Below are positions 1-13,600 of a stretch of DNA of 64,000 nucleotides, piece by piece. The DNA lies in assembly GCA_013397935.1 (NCBI GenBank), contig VZRN01000659.1, forward strand, positions 599,254 to 663,253, read 5' to 3'. The translations under genes were made by a program, and so were the position numbers. This DNA is from Dasyornis broadbenti. Taxonomy: Eukaryota > Chordata > Aves > Passeriformes > Dasyornithidae. The notes beneath the pieces were generated by a model. It was not told where the DNA came from. It did not search any database and worked only from the letters and a program-made list of their open reading frames with translations. How positions within the stretch are numbered: the stretch's first letter is position 1; each line of letters opens with the position of its first letter.

Positions 1-3000
1 ACAGATAATTCAGCAAGGAGAGTTTCTGCCCCAAATACTTCAAGTCTGATTCAAGTACCATGATAGTAAGCCACCTATGTTAATAATTTTTGTTATTACC
101 ACTGCTTTTATAAATCCATAGGCTCCACAAAATTCAAGCTACTACCACATTCGCAATGTAGTTTTTTGTTCTTAACAGCATAATGAAAGAAACTAAGTTT
201 AAGTGAGATGTATTTCAGCACATTGAATTACTTAAAATTCACCTGCCTTATAGACAAGTCTTTGCTAGCTACTATCAGTCCTGAATTTAATACACTAACT
301 TCAGTGGGACTCCAGTAATATGCCAGTTACCATGACTATTAAAAACTTTTCAATATAATGATGCTGCTGAACCCAAACAGTGAGCAGAGGGGGAGCGTGT
401 AACGGGTAAGCAGGCATCAACCTGTGGTGCGATTTATTTTTTAAACAAGATTTCAAACAGTGAACTAATCTGATTGCCCAGAGAAGGGGAACATCACATG
501 AATCCTGGCCTGAGGAATGAACCTAACAAAGAAAGCATGACTCACTGTGCAGGCAATGTGATGAGAATCAAACGCTTGATTATCCAACCTCAGTAACTAT
601 GGGAAGAGAAGACACATTTACTTTACTCCTCAGCACAAAGTATAGATAACACAGGCACAACATTGCAGAAAAACAAGCAAGAAGCTGAGTATAGTCATTT
701 ATTAACAAACAATGATCAAAACTTCAGACTTCAGAAGTTCATGTAGCTGTGTGCTCCAAAAACACATCACTTGTTATAAGCAGCTGAGATTTGGAAAAAA
801 CATCTAAGCTAAAATTACAATATTCCCCTGCAATTACCACAAACATTCATATGATTAAAATTCATATTTACAGGGAAACGTATAACTTTTCATGAACTGT
901 CTGCAATCCTGTTGGGTTTTTATGCAAAATATAAAGTGGGTATTAAAATGGAAAGTGACCTACTTTCCTTTTCTAAATTATGCAAAGTGTTAATATAATG
1001 AAACTCAATTGATGTTAGCATTTTTCAGTCTCCTGGTTTCAGTTTACAAGTTAGTCATATCAGGTACAGAAAAGGGGGTAAGTCACACTGATCGTGAAAC
1101 ATTCGTGAAGTGTTAAATATTTTGCATACTTTCTACTAGTGACAAAGCAGAAATAATTTGTCTATGCAGAAATGAAGGAATTAAAAAAAATAAAGAGGAA
1201 TAGCTGGCAACCACTCCAAAATACAATCACAAAGTTTTACTTTTATATGCATCTTCAGTTTCATACTTCTGTCTAACACAGAACAAACCTACTCTGACTT
1301 CAGTAGCAGAGGTCCAGTGGTAATGAGAGCTGAACCAACACAGAAGACAATCTCTTTCTTAAAATGCTTAAGCCTACACAAATATTAATACATTATAAGG
1401 GAGGATTAAACTTTAAAAAGGAAAGGCAGGTGAAGGATATCTGACATGATGGAGGTATAAAGGCACAGCATTCCTAACACAATGCAATATAAAAGATATA
1501 CTGAAATGTGGTGTTAATCTTAATTTAGAAGCCTTATTCTGAAAACTTTGCCAAATCAAACCAAGATCCAAGTTAGTCTTTGAGCCAACACAGCTAGTTG
1601 GTGGCTTGTTTTCATGACACACAGGTGGAGAAGGCACTGCAACCAAGCTTATTCCTCAGCCCAATGACCAAAAAGGACAACACACTCAAGTAAATTTAAA
1701 CTCACAGTTTTGAATCACAGTTATGTGGTGCAACTACTCAGTCATCAAAAGCCCAAAATACACAAAATCTTGGTTAACTCCATCATCAGCACTTTACAGA
1801 ATACATCAAGCAGGCAAAAAGTGATAATTTATCCGCACACAACTTACAGTTCATCTTTTTTCAGAGCCCAACAGAAGTGACAAAATCATGTTTTCTTTGC
1901 CAATACAGCATGTATTAGTTTTATTTCAAGAACAAAAAATTAAAAGTAATGAATCTTTTCATATTTATTGAGGGTCACATGAAGCTATGCTATCACATGC
2001 AGCCAGTGTCAATAGGTATCTAAAGGCCAAACTATACATGTGCAGTGTCCAGTTGATCTAATCTCCTCATACCCCTGCGCAAATTCATGGCTTGCAAAAG
2101 TCTGGGAATGCTTCTGATAACCATGTGTAAAATGAAGTTGATTTCTGGATTATATCACACACTTTCACAGACTGTAAGAAGTTCTTCACAGACATTTACA
2201 ATAACCAGCTGCAAAAATTAAAGCATGTAAATAGATATGCCTATCCAAAGACTGTTTGTTGGATAAAAATATTCCTCTCTTTTACCTTTTAGGGTAGAAC
2301 ACAAGTTGCATAGAGTAGATGGACACAAATCCATGTGAATGCTGTAGTCATTACTTTTAATGCTGGGGGATGGGGATGGGATGAATACACCAGACGTTTG
2401 GCTACCAAAACAGACCAATGCTTCTTTGCAGAGATCACCCAAGAAAGGAAAGTTATTCATTCAGCTTCAGTTAACTCCCTTCTCATTTCATGTATTTTCA
2501 AAAACGATCCATTTGTTTTTACAAAGCAATACCACACAGCAGAGCTATTCTGTGCAGGGAGTTTCCACCCCATGCAAGAAGCTGCCTCTCTTGGTTGAAG
2601 ACCTGGATTCAAACCCGATTCTGCTGCAGACTCCATCTGCGATCGTGCATAGTAAGTCACACAGCTAACTTGCACAGTCAAACTCCATCCCTCTCTACTA
2701 CTTCATAATCAAAATGCAACTTCAGATGTCTCAGATCAAAGACTACATTAGAGTACTGTATTACAGTATTTGCTAATGTAACTGCATGAGATATTGCAGA
2801 AGCTGCATCTGAGGGCCAGCAAAGCCATCCCACCCTGATCCACCTGCCTTACACCAAAGGACTCTCCTGTGCAGCATGTCAAGAACATAATCTTTGTCTG
2901 GGAAGCCTCTTGCCTGCTGTCATAACAGCACAAGGAAGGAAATCAAACAAAGCAGAAATTAGCAACACAGAGCAGGAGAAGACAAAGCACCTGGTGCTTT

Positions 3001-6000
3001 CAACAAACAGGTAAGAGAAACAGCTCCCAGTAACCATGAAAGGAAATCTCACTGTTAGCAGTGTGTACTTTCAGCAGTGATGTCACATGCCTACAGAGAT
3101 AAAAAAAATGGCCCCCGAGGGCTTTATTGTGGAAAGAACATCAATTTAGGCCTGAAAAAAGTACTAAAACAGTTGCAAAGTAATCTGGCAGAAAAATGCC
3201 CCATGACAGAAATTACTTTGATAGGAAAGGCACTCTTTATGGGAAGCTGCCTGAGGTATTCCATACCAAAACCACAGGGCAGAAGAACTCCCAAGCAAAG
3301 AGAGGGTACATACACACAGCAGAAGCACAAGGTAACACAGACATAAGCCAAACAACAGTTCCCACTGAGGCAAAGTTCACCTCTACATACTCCAGCACTG
3401 TTACATCCCAAATAACAATACCATAACCATGCTGCTGCCAGCTATGGATTTAAGGGATCCAAAGAAAGACATTTGCTTCCCATTTTCTTCCCATCTTCCC
3501 AAGATGAACCATTTGTGAACAGGAATGTTACAAATCTTCAGTACAGGAAAGATCTGTTCTGACTGCACATCTTTTGAAATAATTTACTGGTGGGGGCTTC
3601 TGCAAAAGAAACTACTTGTTTCTTATTTCCAGCTCTAACTTGTTCTGAAATTAAAATGCTTGCATTATAAATTCAGAAATGAGGCAAGGGATATACCTGC
3701 AAGCTGGAAAACAAATGCAAGCTTGCTATTCAACCAAAGAAAGTGCCCACAAAAATATCAGTCTTTAAAAGAAACATCTATGTAGGTAACAATATTCTGG
3801 GTTACTGTTATTTGCTTATTTCTTGAGAGTTCTTATAGTTGTCAGTCAAAGCTTCTCTCCTTTGAAAGGCAGGTAGAACAGGTTTCTATACTAATATGTT
3901 CTTAGCATATATAAGATGTTCCTCCAGAGAAACAGCAAGCACTATTTAATAGCATAAGCCTGGTAGGAAAGCTCAGAAGCAAGTCTAACTCATTTTCAAC
4001 TGAATTGCAGGTCAGTGTCTTACTTTCCTGAACTCCAACACACTCATTCTGTGTCAGCAGACAAGAGCTAAAAAGGGTTTTTTAAGCAGGGAGCAGCAAT
4101 GTCCTCACCTGTTCCAGTAACACTGCAGCTTCACAGCCACTTGAAGCCATCACAGGCCAGCTGACTCCTCACCGCCCATCTTCCCCCACATGGTGCAAAC
4201 CCACATGTTCACGTGCTACATAAATCCATGAAGCAGAATAGATCACATCAGCTCAGAACAGATCTTGTGCAGCCATTAGCTCTGACACTGTAGAGGTTCC
4301 TAATGGATCCACACCACAGACTTTTGCCTTGTTGCAAGAAATGGGGCAGCAATGAGAGTCAACAGGACAGGGCTTATGGCACCACATGGCACTGGACACC
4401 TATTTCATACAAGTTTATGGAATGTAGGCTCCTGGAAGATCTGAGGCTGCAGTCTCAAGTACTTGAACTACAGGGTCATCTTTCACGGCTACTCTTGCTA
4501 GTGTTGTTCTGTAATGCCATTAATCTAAAGACTCAAGCAAAAGCAGCAAAGTCTGACAAAAACAATCTGCTCTACTTACAGGAAGATACAATTCAATTCA
4601 TCATCATTCTCCATTCAACTCTGTATTCCGTTACTACCCACTTAATGTTCTCTGCTGGTTAGCCTCTCCACTCTGTTGAGCCCTCTTATTTCAAAAAACT
4701 ATTCATCCTGCAAAGTTTTCCAGACCTAACAAACTGTTTCTTTTGGATTTTGAGAGAAAGCAGTGAAGAAAACCAATCTACGTAAAACACTACTAAATCT
4801 TGGCTGCTCTGAAACGCTTGAGCTCAAATAAACTAATTTAAACTTCTTTCCAAGGCATTCTTTGACAGTCAACTTCTTTACTTTCATTTATCCTTCCTTT
4901 TATTCAGTTGAATCACCACTGTGATTGAAGCTTATACTGTACATCATCTCTTTCATGAGGTTTTCCTCTCCTTACCAAAATAAAGTCTAAAATACAATCA
5001 AAAAACCTACAAGGTAATCAGCTATTCAAGTGCATCCGTACCCTACTTACCATCGGCAAGGCTTATTCTCCATCTGAGAATTAAATATTTTCCCCAAAAT
5101 GGAACCACCTGTTGCCTCTAATTCCATACACCTGCATACTGTCACCCGAAGAGGCTGGGACACTGGGTCTCCATCTCCAGTGCTTTCCCTGAGATCAAGT
5201 ACAGCTATTGCCATCGCTGGATCAGCACACTGAACATGGCATGGTGTGGCCTCGAGTTTTTATACTGGATCACCAGGTTCAGACAACTTCCCAGCTGCCT
5301 GCCAACCACTGCACTCGAGGGCAGAAGCTGCAATAACAGCCCCTCTACAAGACAATGCACATTTACTGAAGTGTGCCCCATTAACACTGATCTCTCCAGC
5401 TGTATTCAATTCCAGCTATGGGAGAGACATCAGAACCACTGCTTTACCAAGGTCATTACAGTTCCTACTGCAAAACCACACTTCCCCTCCTAGCCAGCAC
5501 AGTCATTCCCTGTGATGCACATGCAAACTGAAGGTAAGCAGACCTATTAGACTTTATTAAAAATACTGTCTTGAGATTAGTCACAACAGCTGTTTCCTCT
5601 TCAAGCTAGTGGAAAACAGATGGCAACATAACAAGAGCTAGATAATTTTAAAAATTAACTCTAAAACATGACACTTGTACAGGATGTCTTCCACTCATGC
5701 ATCTCCAAATGGGATAGTAAAAATAAATTGATGCCAAATGTCATTTTGCTAGTACAATATAGCACAATTAACACATCAAGAAGAAGAGCAAAGAATACTT
5801 CAAATTGCACAGAAAAACTGCAGGTTGTATAGAACACAAAGCCGTTGTGTAGATTCCCTACAAAACCACTGAGAACATTGTCTATCTCCCCTCTCAAACA
5901 CCTACAAAGCCTGACAGCATCAAGACACAGACAAAGCATCAAGATAGTGCAATTACAGGGGTGGAGAATAGGGGTGTATACTTTTTAATAATTATTAGCA

Positions 6001-9000
6001 TCTTCAGTTAAGACTCACATGGGTGGAAAACACCAAAGACAATATTTCAAGTCATACTAATTATCTCTGTGAACATAATGAGGGGATTTTGTTTGTGTTG
6101 GTCTGGCTCAACTACCGCCCGTCAACTGCATTTCATGCATATTCCAAACACTTAAGAGTAGAATGTAAGAAATTATAAATATGCCACTGTAACAATTTAA
6201 ACACACATTGAGAGAGACTGTGTATTATTGAGCTACTGCATGTTGAAACAATTCCTACCTGAACATCAGCATGTATGGAGAGATAGCAATGAATCCTCAA
6301 TTGGTTATGCTTCTACAGGACCAATTTAGAGCCAAAGGAAAAACTTTGGGCAGAAATGACAGCTATGCTTCTGAGCATCTACTTTAAGGAAACAGTTTAG
6401 GTTAAGTGGTTATTGGGTTTTTTTCTAATATGCTTAGCACTGAAATGCAATATGCAACAGATCCCTGAACTACCAAGCTCAGGTTTCAGGATCTACTAAT
6501 GTCTCTGAGTCTCAGATTTAGAGTAGTGAAGAAAACAATGCTACAACACTTCACCATTTCTCTGGGCAGACTGTTGGGAGTGACTACTCAAGTCTGGTAT
6601 ACATTTAAGAACTTACAAGGTGCAGTTTTTTTCTTCCTGGCAGAATAATTTATTTATTTTAAAAGCCAACAAAGTAGTCCCTGCCAATCCAGACAACTTT
6701 CCAAAACCAACTGCAGATCTGCAGAGAAACATACCAACTTCTATTCTCCTACTCCATTAACATGCCTAGTACAAGCTTCCAACACCTATTCTATTAATTC
6801 TAAAACACTAGAAAGTAAATAACCAGAGCAGCTAGACACTAGTTTTACAGTGACAGCAAAACTGGTCCAAAAGAAAACCTATGTGCATGTATATCTGTTC
6901 ATCCCCCTTCAAAAAAAAAACAACAAACCCAAACATAAAACAAACCACACATAAATTGTGCCAGATGGTTAGCACATTTAGAAACAGAGACAGTCCTAAA
7001 CTCAGCTCTGGATACACTCAACCCTATCATTGACAGCATAACCCAAGCTATAGTCCCTGTGATTCTTCCACCCATCATGTTTATTGCCATAATTTGAAGT
7101 CAATGTGCCTCAAAACAGCAATGCTTGTGGTCAGTAAAGCATATATACAAACTGAAATGCTGTCCTCCATAATAACATATAGGATATATTAATAAAATAC
7201 ACTGCACACAATCATAACCTGCACAATATATATTGCAATAATTATGTAACTGCTATATATTATATTTTCTTTATATTGTACAGTTACATATTCTAGAGAT
7301 AACATGAAAACCCCACACAACTTGCAAGCAGCTTTTAACTCTGAAACTCCCTCTGTTCAGCAGACATTTTAGAAACCTTAATTTCATTTCAGACTACTTA
7401 TTCTGCTGGGTTTTGATACAACTTTATCTGAGATGGAAGAATTCTCTATTCTCTTTCTACAAGCACAACCAAATATCACATGTTGCTAATCTTTTACTAG
7501 ATCATAGATACATCTGAAGCGTCTGTAATAGTGAAACTGTCTGGCATATTAAAGAGTCAAGCAGTGAAAGAGGACAATTACAGCAAAAAAAAAATATTTC
7601 CTTTCACGCCATTTTGTCTTTCTGACTTCCATTCTAAGGGCAGAATATTGGATTTTGCAACTTGACCGCCACATTATTCAGCAAATCTGTGATCTCAAGC
7701 AAGACAGTGAAGTCTCTGACATACTCATGTACTCTCTAGCTGTGACTGTATGAATCAACTTCCTCTATTTATGGAAAGTGGGTACTAAATTAACTCTTGC
7801 CTTGGCATTTATCATCGACAAGCTTCATTCTCAAATTCACGGGATGTCCTCTGTCTGGCGCAGTCTACCATTCCAAGTAAGTTGTGTAACTCCTGCTGGC
7901 ATGGCTAACCAAAGTTGACACATGTTCATATTGCAGAGGTAAAAAAACCAAACCAGCAAATCGTTACCGTCTTGTGAAACACAAAACTCAAGTAAATGAC
8001 ACCAAATGCCATTTCCCATTATCAGACCCACACCCAAACCTGTTTAAATGGTACCTTTTCCATTAGTTCTCTCCCTTTTGTAAAGGCAAAGTAGACATAA
8101 ACAGATGTATCAAAAATTTGTCATGTAGATTAGGAGCTGAATTCCTAAACCTTAAATCCTGCCTCATTTTCTTCAGGAATCAGAAGTCATAAATGCTGCC
8201 AGTCAGGCTTACTTTTAAATGGAAGGAGATGGGGCACATGTACAGTTGATAACTGCAAAATAACCACCTAAAATAAATCTGCCAAGGAATCCAATTACAT
8301 CATTGAGCTTTAACCACTTACAGTGTACTTGCAGGAATGAGAAGAACACCCATTTAACAACCTTCCTTCCTCTTTAACAAGCTTCCTTCCTCATCCTTTT
8401 GCTCCCTGACAGATCCCCACTTAAAATGCTTTACAACAACCGCCTATACCATGTGGATTATCTAAAATAAAGTTCTCTCTCTTGTTATCATTCAGAGCTG
8501 CAAATTACCAACAGCTCACCCAGGGGAAGATGTTTACTGAATAGACAGTACAGCTCTGTGGTCTTCCCAGCAGCGAGGAAAAAGCCTCTTAACCAGATAA
8601 GCCCTTCTTTCAACTTCTCTCCACTTCCACCTCCCCGCTGTACCCTTCAGCTCAAAGGAACACCTAATCTAACTTAGACAGCGCCAGAATCAACACTGCA
8701 CTTAAGTAAAAGAACTCACATAAAACTCCAGCACTAACAGTAAAGCCATGCTATAAAAAAAGCATTCAATAACTTACTGAACATCTCATGGGCTCTCTCT
8801 GCTACTTTGTTTTGGGAGATCCTATACCACTTTCTTTACATAACAATTGTGAATTTCCTTTCCCCAACCCTGCAACTGCTGTCTCCTTAATCTTTGCTTA
8901 ACTTCATTGCCTGTCATATCCCTGCTGTTACACAAGCAAGATACCCTTAAACACACGGGAATGCTTGATGTAATGCAGCAAGGAATTACTAAGCCCACAC

Positions 9001-10195
9001 AGTGCAGACTTTATGTGCATCTTAAGAGAAGATCTCTTTTAGAAGATAAAAATCTCAGCAATTTGATTATGCAGAACAAGCCTCAGATGTATTTAACAGT
9101 ACTCCAGTACGTGAATTTACCATGATATGCATTCAGACTGTAATTCAAAATATTTTGCATGAGTTATCACTTACTTTACAGGAAAGAAAGAAAATTTAAA
9201 AAAAGAAGATGAACAGTGATAACTTCTTTTAAGCAGGCAGAACTAAAGAGGAAGACTGAGACACTACATCCCTATCTATAAAACACTGGTCATTACTCTC
9301 CCTTCTTTGGAAGGAGCACATTGCAAGTACTGCTGTTATGAGACACACCACTGTCTTTCAAAGCAGCAGGAAACTCGAATGCAAACAGAACCAACCCTTT
9401 CATCTCAAGTACAGGTCTGCAGGGAGAACCACTGTTTGAGTTCATAAGCTAATTTCCAAACAACCCTCTGCCTGCTGCAAAGATTCCTTCAACACAGCTC
9501 CCACAGAAATAACACAGAAGTCTCTAAAAAAAAATCCTTCTGAGGAAGGGGGAAAGAAAAGAGGCAGGCAACAAAGGAATATTGAACTAATAGGTCTCTT
9601 CTGCTAATCAACAGAATGCTGCTGACATGATGTAAGGGCAGACTTGACACAGCCTGGAGAGAAGTAAGAGCATGCACCAGAAACTTCACAAAAATCAGAC
9701 ACAGTTTTCAAACCACAGAAAGAGGGAAGAAGAATAAATCATTTTTAAAATGTCATAGAATGAGAGCAAGATATTAGTCAAAGTACATGGATGAATAAAA
9801 GGACAAAAACACAGCTGCAATAGGTTAAAGAAGCTTCAGGAGGATTTACTTTCTGTCCATCCCAACAGTCTAATTAGCAATCATTGTTACATACTGTAGC
9901 AATAGCTACCTAATACCTAATGCCTCCCACAATTGCCCTTATCCACAAAGAGCTGTGGAAATACCCGCCAGCCAAAGCAAGTCACAGTGGCTAGAAGAAT
10001 CACAGCGGGGGGCTGGCTCCCCTCGCACACAGGATGCGTTTTATTGCCACAGTCAGTGTTACAAAACAACGCAGACCTATTTTCTGTTATTGCATTTCCA
10101 CTTCCTCTTTTCACACTTTACGATTCACACCATGGCTATCCCAGGATCAGGAACTGCAGAAGGTTTTATGTGATTTAAGGCTAGCTCAGACAAGA
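1..10195. other. AT-rich single-copy DNA without recognisable genes
   Basis: All reading frames here are short and broken, and the longest (about 119 codons near 4.3-4.66 kb) has no domain or composition that suggests a real protein. I see no CR1, LTR or tRNA-like structure. By eye, A exceeds T and C exceeds G on the + strand over much of the stretch, which is what an intron of a minus-strand gene would show. Purine/pyrimidine tracts are short. An AT-rich inverted repeat near 7.25 kb is listed separately. The stretch could equally be intergenic. Confidence 0.6.
7244..7289. repeat. AT-rich inverted repeat (9-bp perfect arms)
   Basis: The arms ATGTAACTG (7244-7252) and CAGTTACAT (7281-7289) are exact reverse complements. 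They are separated by 28 bases of almost pure A/T and lie inside a wider AT-rich stretch at about 7180-7290. A hairpin is possible, but the arms are too short and the loop too AT-rich to argue for a miRNA precursor. Chance in AT-rich DNA is the simplest explanation. Confidence 0.45.
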
Positions 10196-10690
10196 TCTTA
10201 CCCAAACATGAGTGGTGCCAGGGTGCTGAGCACAGCCTCTCCCCCAGCCCTCGGGGGTCTGGAGGCCTCGGCTCCAGGCCAGCTGTGACACAGTGCAGCT
10301 GTGTAAACTCGGAGCAGGCTGCTGGGGAGGGAGCCCCGGGAGAAAGCACTGGAGAGGGCCCCACTGGGCACCCTTCCCCACTTCAGGGCTGCATTCCAGC
10401 TCAGATCCTTCGCCCTTGCCAGCACTCTGCAGCTTTGTCTATGCCCGGCCATTTGCCTTACCGACCCTGACTCTGACCTAATGACATAAACTCTGGTGTT
10501 ACCTTGGACATACCCACCACTACAGACTTCTCTGGTGATCACCAGGCTCTTGGTTGACCCTGGCTAACATCAAGGACCTGCTCTACCCTTGTTTGGCTAC
10601 CGTAGGATTCCCCATTTCACTGGCAAGATCATTACCCTGCCTGCTTTGCTGCTACACTCAACTTCCAGCCTGCCTTTTTTTACCAAGTAA
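10196..10690. other. GC-richer patch of unknown origin, possibly a decayed LTR
   Basis: This segment is clearly richer in G+C and C than its surroundings. It carries a C-rich 5' half (CCCCAGCCCTCGGGG near 10243) and then repeated CTGACTCTGACCT / TTGACCCTGGCT-like phrases (10467-10560). Runs of 'gaccctg/ctgactctg' wording occur in some avian and reptilian LTRs, so this may be an old, diverged LTR. I cannot show TG...CA ends, a TATA box with spacing, or a target-site duplication. An enhancer or a non-repeat GC patch is equally possible. Confidence 0.25.
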
Positions 10691-13600
10691 TTCACTTTGT
10701 GCTCGGTGACAAATGGAATAGGATAGCCTCACATTAAATTAATCTTTTGTTCATTCAGTTCTGCTCTAAATATTAATAAAACACACCCTTATACCAGCAG
10801 GGCACTGGAGTTCTGTTACTAAGGTCACAAGGATCAGTGGAGTATTTAACCATTGTTATTCAGAACAGGGAACACTTGTCAAGGCTAAGCAAAAGGTTAT
10901 GTTGTAACATAAGAGAAGAGCAGCTTTTCAAACAGGTAAGCAGCTAGAATACAAAACAATTTATTACAAGAGCTATAGCAGACTTCTCTAAATTGTTTAG
11001 ACTCCAAGCAACTAGAACAGAAGTTACTTGCACAAAACAGTGCTCTACACCAGGACTGAGACCTTGGTAGCTGCAGTGCTGAAAATTTCATTACTGTTAG
11101 CTTAGAGAAAGGCAAAAACTATATTAAATCCTGCAGATCAACAGGGAGAATCTAACAGGCAGGGGAGGATGGGTACACAGGGGAAAGAAAAGAGAAAACA
11201 ACAATTTAGTACTAGTTTCTTAATAACAGCTTCCTCTTTAGCTTCTATTCTTTAGACCCAAATAGAGTACTAAGGCCCTTTTCTGCTAAACTCTTCCTAC
11301 TACCCCTCAAGTATTTCAGCTAGAAGTCAGCTTGTCCAGAAAATGTCAAAAAAATGTCAAAATTAAGTATTAGGCAGCCCTTGGCTTTTGACCTTAAAAA
11401 GGACCTTAAATAATTCAATGAAAATCCCCCAAAATCACAGAAAATAGAAATCTGTGTCTTTCCTGATCCTTGTGAGAGATACTTGATCTAGTACTGCATT
11501 TCATTTCCCCAATACTGGATATGCCAGGCAAGACTTTCACTGCAAAAGCCCTACGTGTCAGGAAGACACAGAAGGCATTTGACTCCAAGTACAGATTGAC
11601 AAGAACAGGATCTTGAAAGGAAGGAAGCAAGACTTGGCTAGGCAGAGAAACAGAATCCTGCTTGTCCTCCCCTGTCCCTTCCCCTGGCAGGGCTCTCTCA
11701 TCACTCCAGACAGTGCTTAACCAAAGCCAGTTGATTTCATCTCTACATATAGCTGGGAGAGGTGCTTGTGAGGCACCTGCACTCTACATCTCAGCAGGAG
11801 GAAGGCACATCACAAATGAAGTAAGCAGGAAGAAAGAAAATTGCCACAATGGAATAACAATGGCCGGATACACACTCAGGTCCAAGACCCTTGCCACTTC
11901 AACAAAACTGTCTTCCAGAAAAATGTAGAATTAGATGCAAATTGGCACCATGACTGGTAAATACCATTTTTCTATCCTGTCCCCCATTTAGGAGAGTCAA
12001 CTCTGCCTCGGAAAAGGCTGAATGATCAAAAATGCCACTGTATGGTAAGGAATGCAGCAAAAGAGCTCAACAGCAATGCCAGAGCAGGTTTTGACCTAAA
12101 CATATGGGCAGGAAAGCATGTATTCCACTACAAGAACAGAATACAGACGATGACAATGATAATGATAACGAATTATTAACAATAACAGAATAATTACTCA
12201 ATACATAAGTACCACCCATCCAATGGGCTGAAAACAGCATAGTGCTTTTCTTTTAAAAGTAACTATATAATCCTGTAAAGGCAAGAATGTTGTGTGCACA
12301 AAGGGACTCAAGATTACAATGAACAACCTTCATGATGGTAACCCTCAGTTTCAAGTGTTTGACTCTGGAAGCTCACTGGTGCTTAGCAGACACAGGTAAA
12401 CAATACAAGCCTTTTAGACACTGCTTCCAGCTGCCAGAAACATGAATGAAGACATATGTCTGATATCATCCTGTCACAGTGAGACAAATCTCCAGGCTGT
12501 CTTACAGGCAGAACAGCAGTTACGTGTTTCAGTGACCTTCCTACATCAGGCGGTCTTTCAAATAATTAGCATCAAGACTTAATTATCATTAAGGCTAATG
12601 AGGTAATTAATGAACTTAAAAAAATTACACCTGAGGAGACTGCAAAATGAATTAAGGGGGCCAGGTCAAACTTACTGTCTTGTACCTTGAAGGTCTGGGG
12701 CTGAACCACCCAATCTGGATTATTACAAGAGTACAAACCAAGTCCGTATCTCAGACAGTGATTACACTGTCTGTAGCTAAGCTGTGACTCCTGATATGAC
12801 TCTTAAGCCTGGGTATAATTAAAGACCTTTCAGAGGCATCACTAATACCACAAAAGATGAACAGCAACATCCTTTTGAGTTAGTTTTAATTTACAAAAAT
12901 CTCAACCTCTTTCCCTTTCCCCCCCAAAAGCTCTCAATCACAGCCCTCCAACAGCATTCACGTTAGTCTCCATCAACATCTGACCAAGTGTTCCATTCCT
13001 CAAAAGAAATACATAAGCATACTCTTGATATTAAGTTATTTTGGTCCAAAGATTTTACTTGAATGATTGTTGAAAAAAAAAAAATTAAAAATCCTGATTA
13101 AAGTAAAGCTAACCCATTGGCTCAAAATCATGTTTAGAAGCTTTATATTGTCGTCATCTTCATCCTATGCTGGCCTAGTTTAGTGCTAATCTCATGTTCC
13201 CCAAAGAAAACTATCACTTGACAAACAGAAAGCCATGCAAAGCAAAAAAAAAAAAAAAAGCACATTGTGGCTGGGCTACAGCTCATTCTTCCCACACCCT
13301 GTTGCCCCTGCAGCTGTGAAGGCTCAGTACTCCAGCACAGCTGGTTTCAGGTGTACCACAGAGGACAGAGAAGCAACAAACACTTTGCCAGAAGAAAAAA
13401 AAAAATACAAGCATGAATCCATATCCAAAACAATGGCAAAAATAAATATCAAATAAATGAACATGACACCTCCACTAGACAAGTGCACTATGCTTTGCCT
13501 CTGTTAAAACCCAGCCTACCCCAAGAGAAATACCCCAATTCAACCTCCTGCAGGTTGATACCCTGGAAGAGAGCTACACTGCAGAGTATGTTAGTATTTC

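Noticed and set aside
4303..4662. 119-codon + frame
   Set aside because: No domain, signal peptide or splice context is visible, and the composition is that of random AT-rich DNA.
5051..5200. Minus-strand donor-like GATG/GTAAGT at 5050
   Set aside because: No matching acceptor was found upstream on that strand within a reasonable exon length.
7244..7289. Hairpin as a microRNA precursor
   Set aside because: There are only 9 perfect base pairs, and the 28-base loop is almost pure A/T.
12676..12714. Possible 39-base minus-strand exon with donor ACA/GTAAGT
   Set aside because: The donor is good but the acceptor pyrimidine tract is poor and the peptide is unrecognised. Such donors occur by chance at this frequency.
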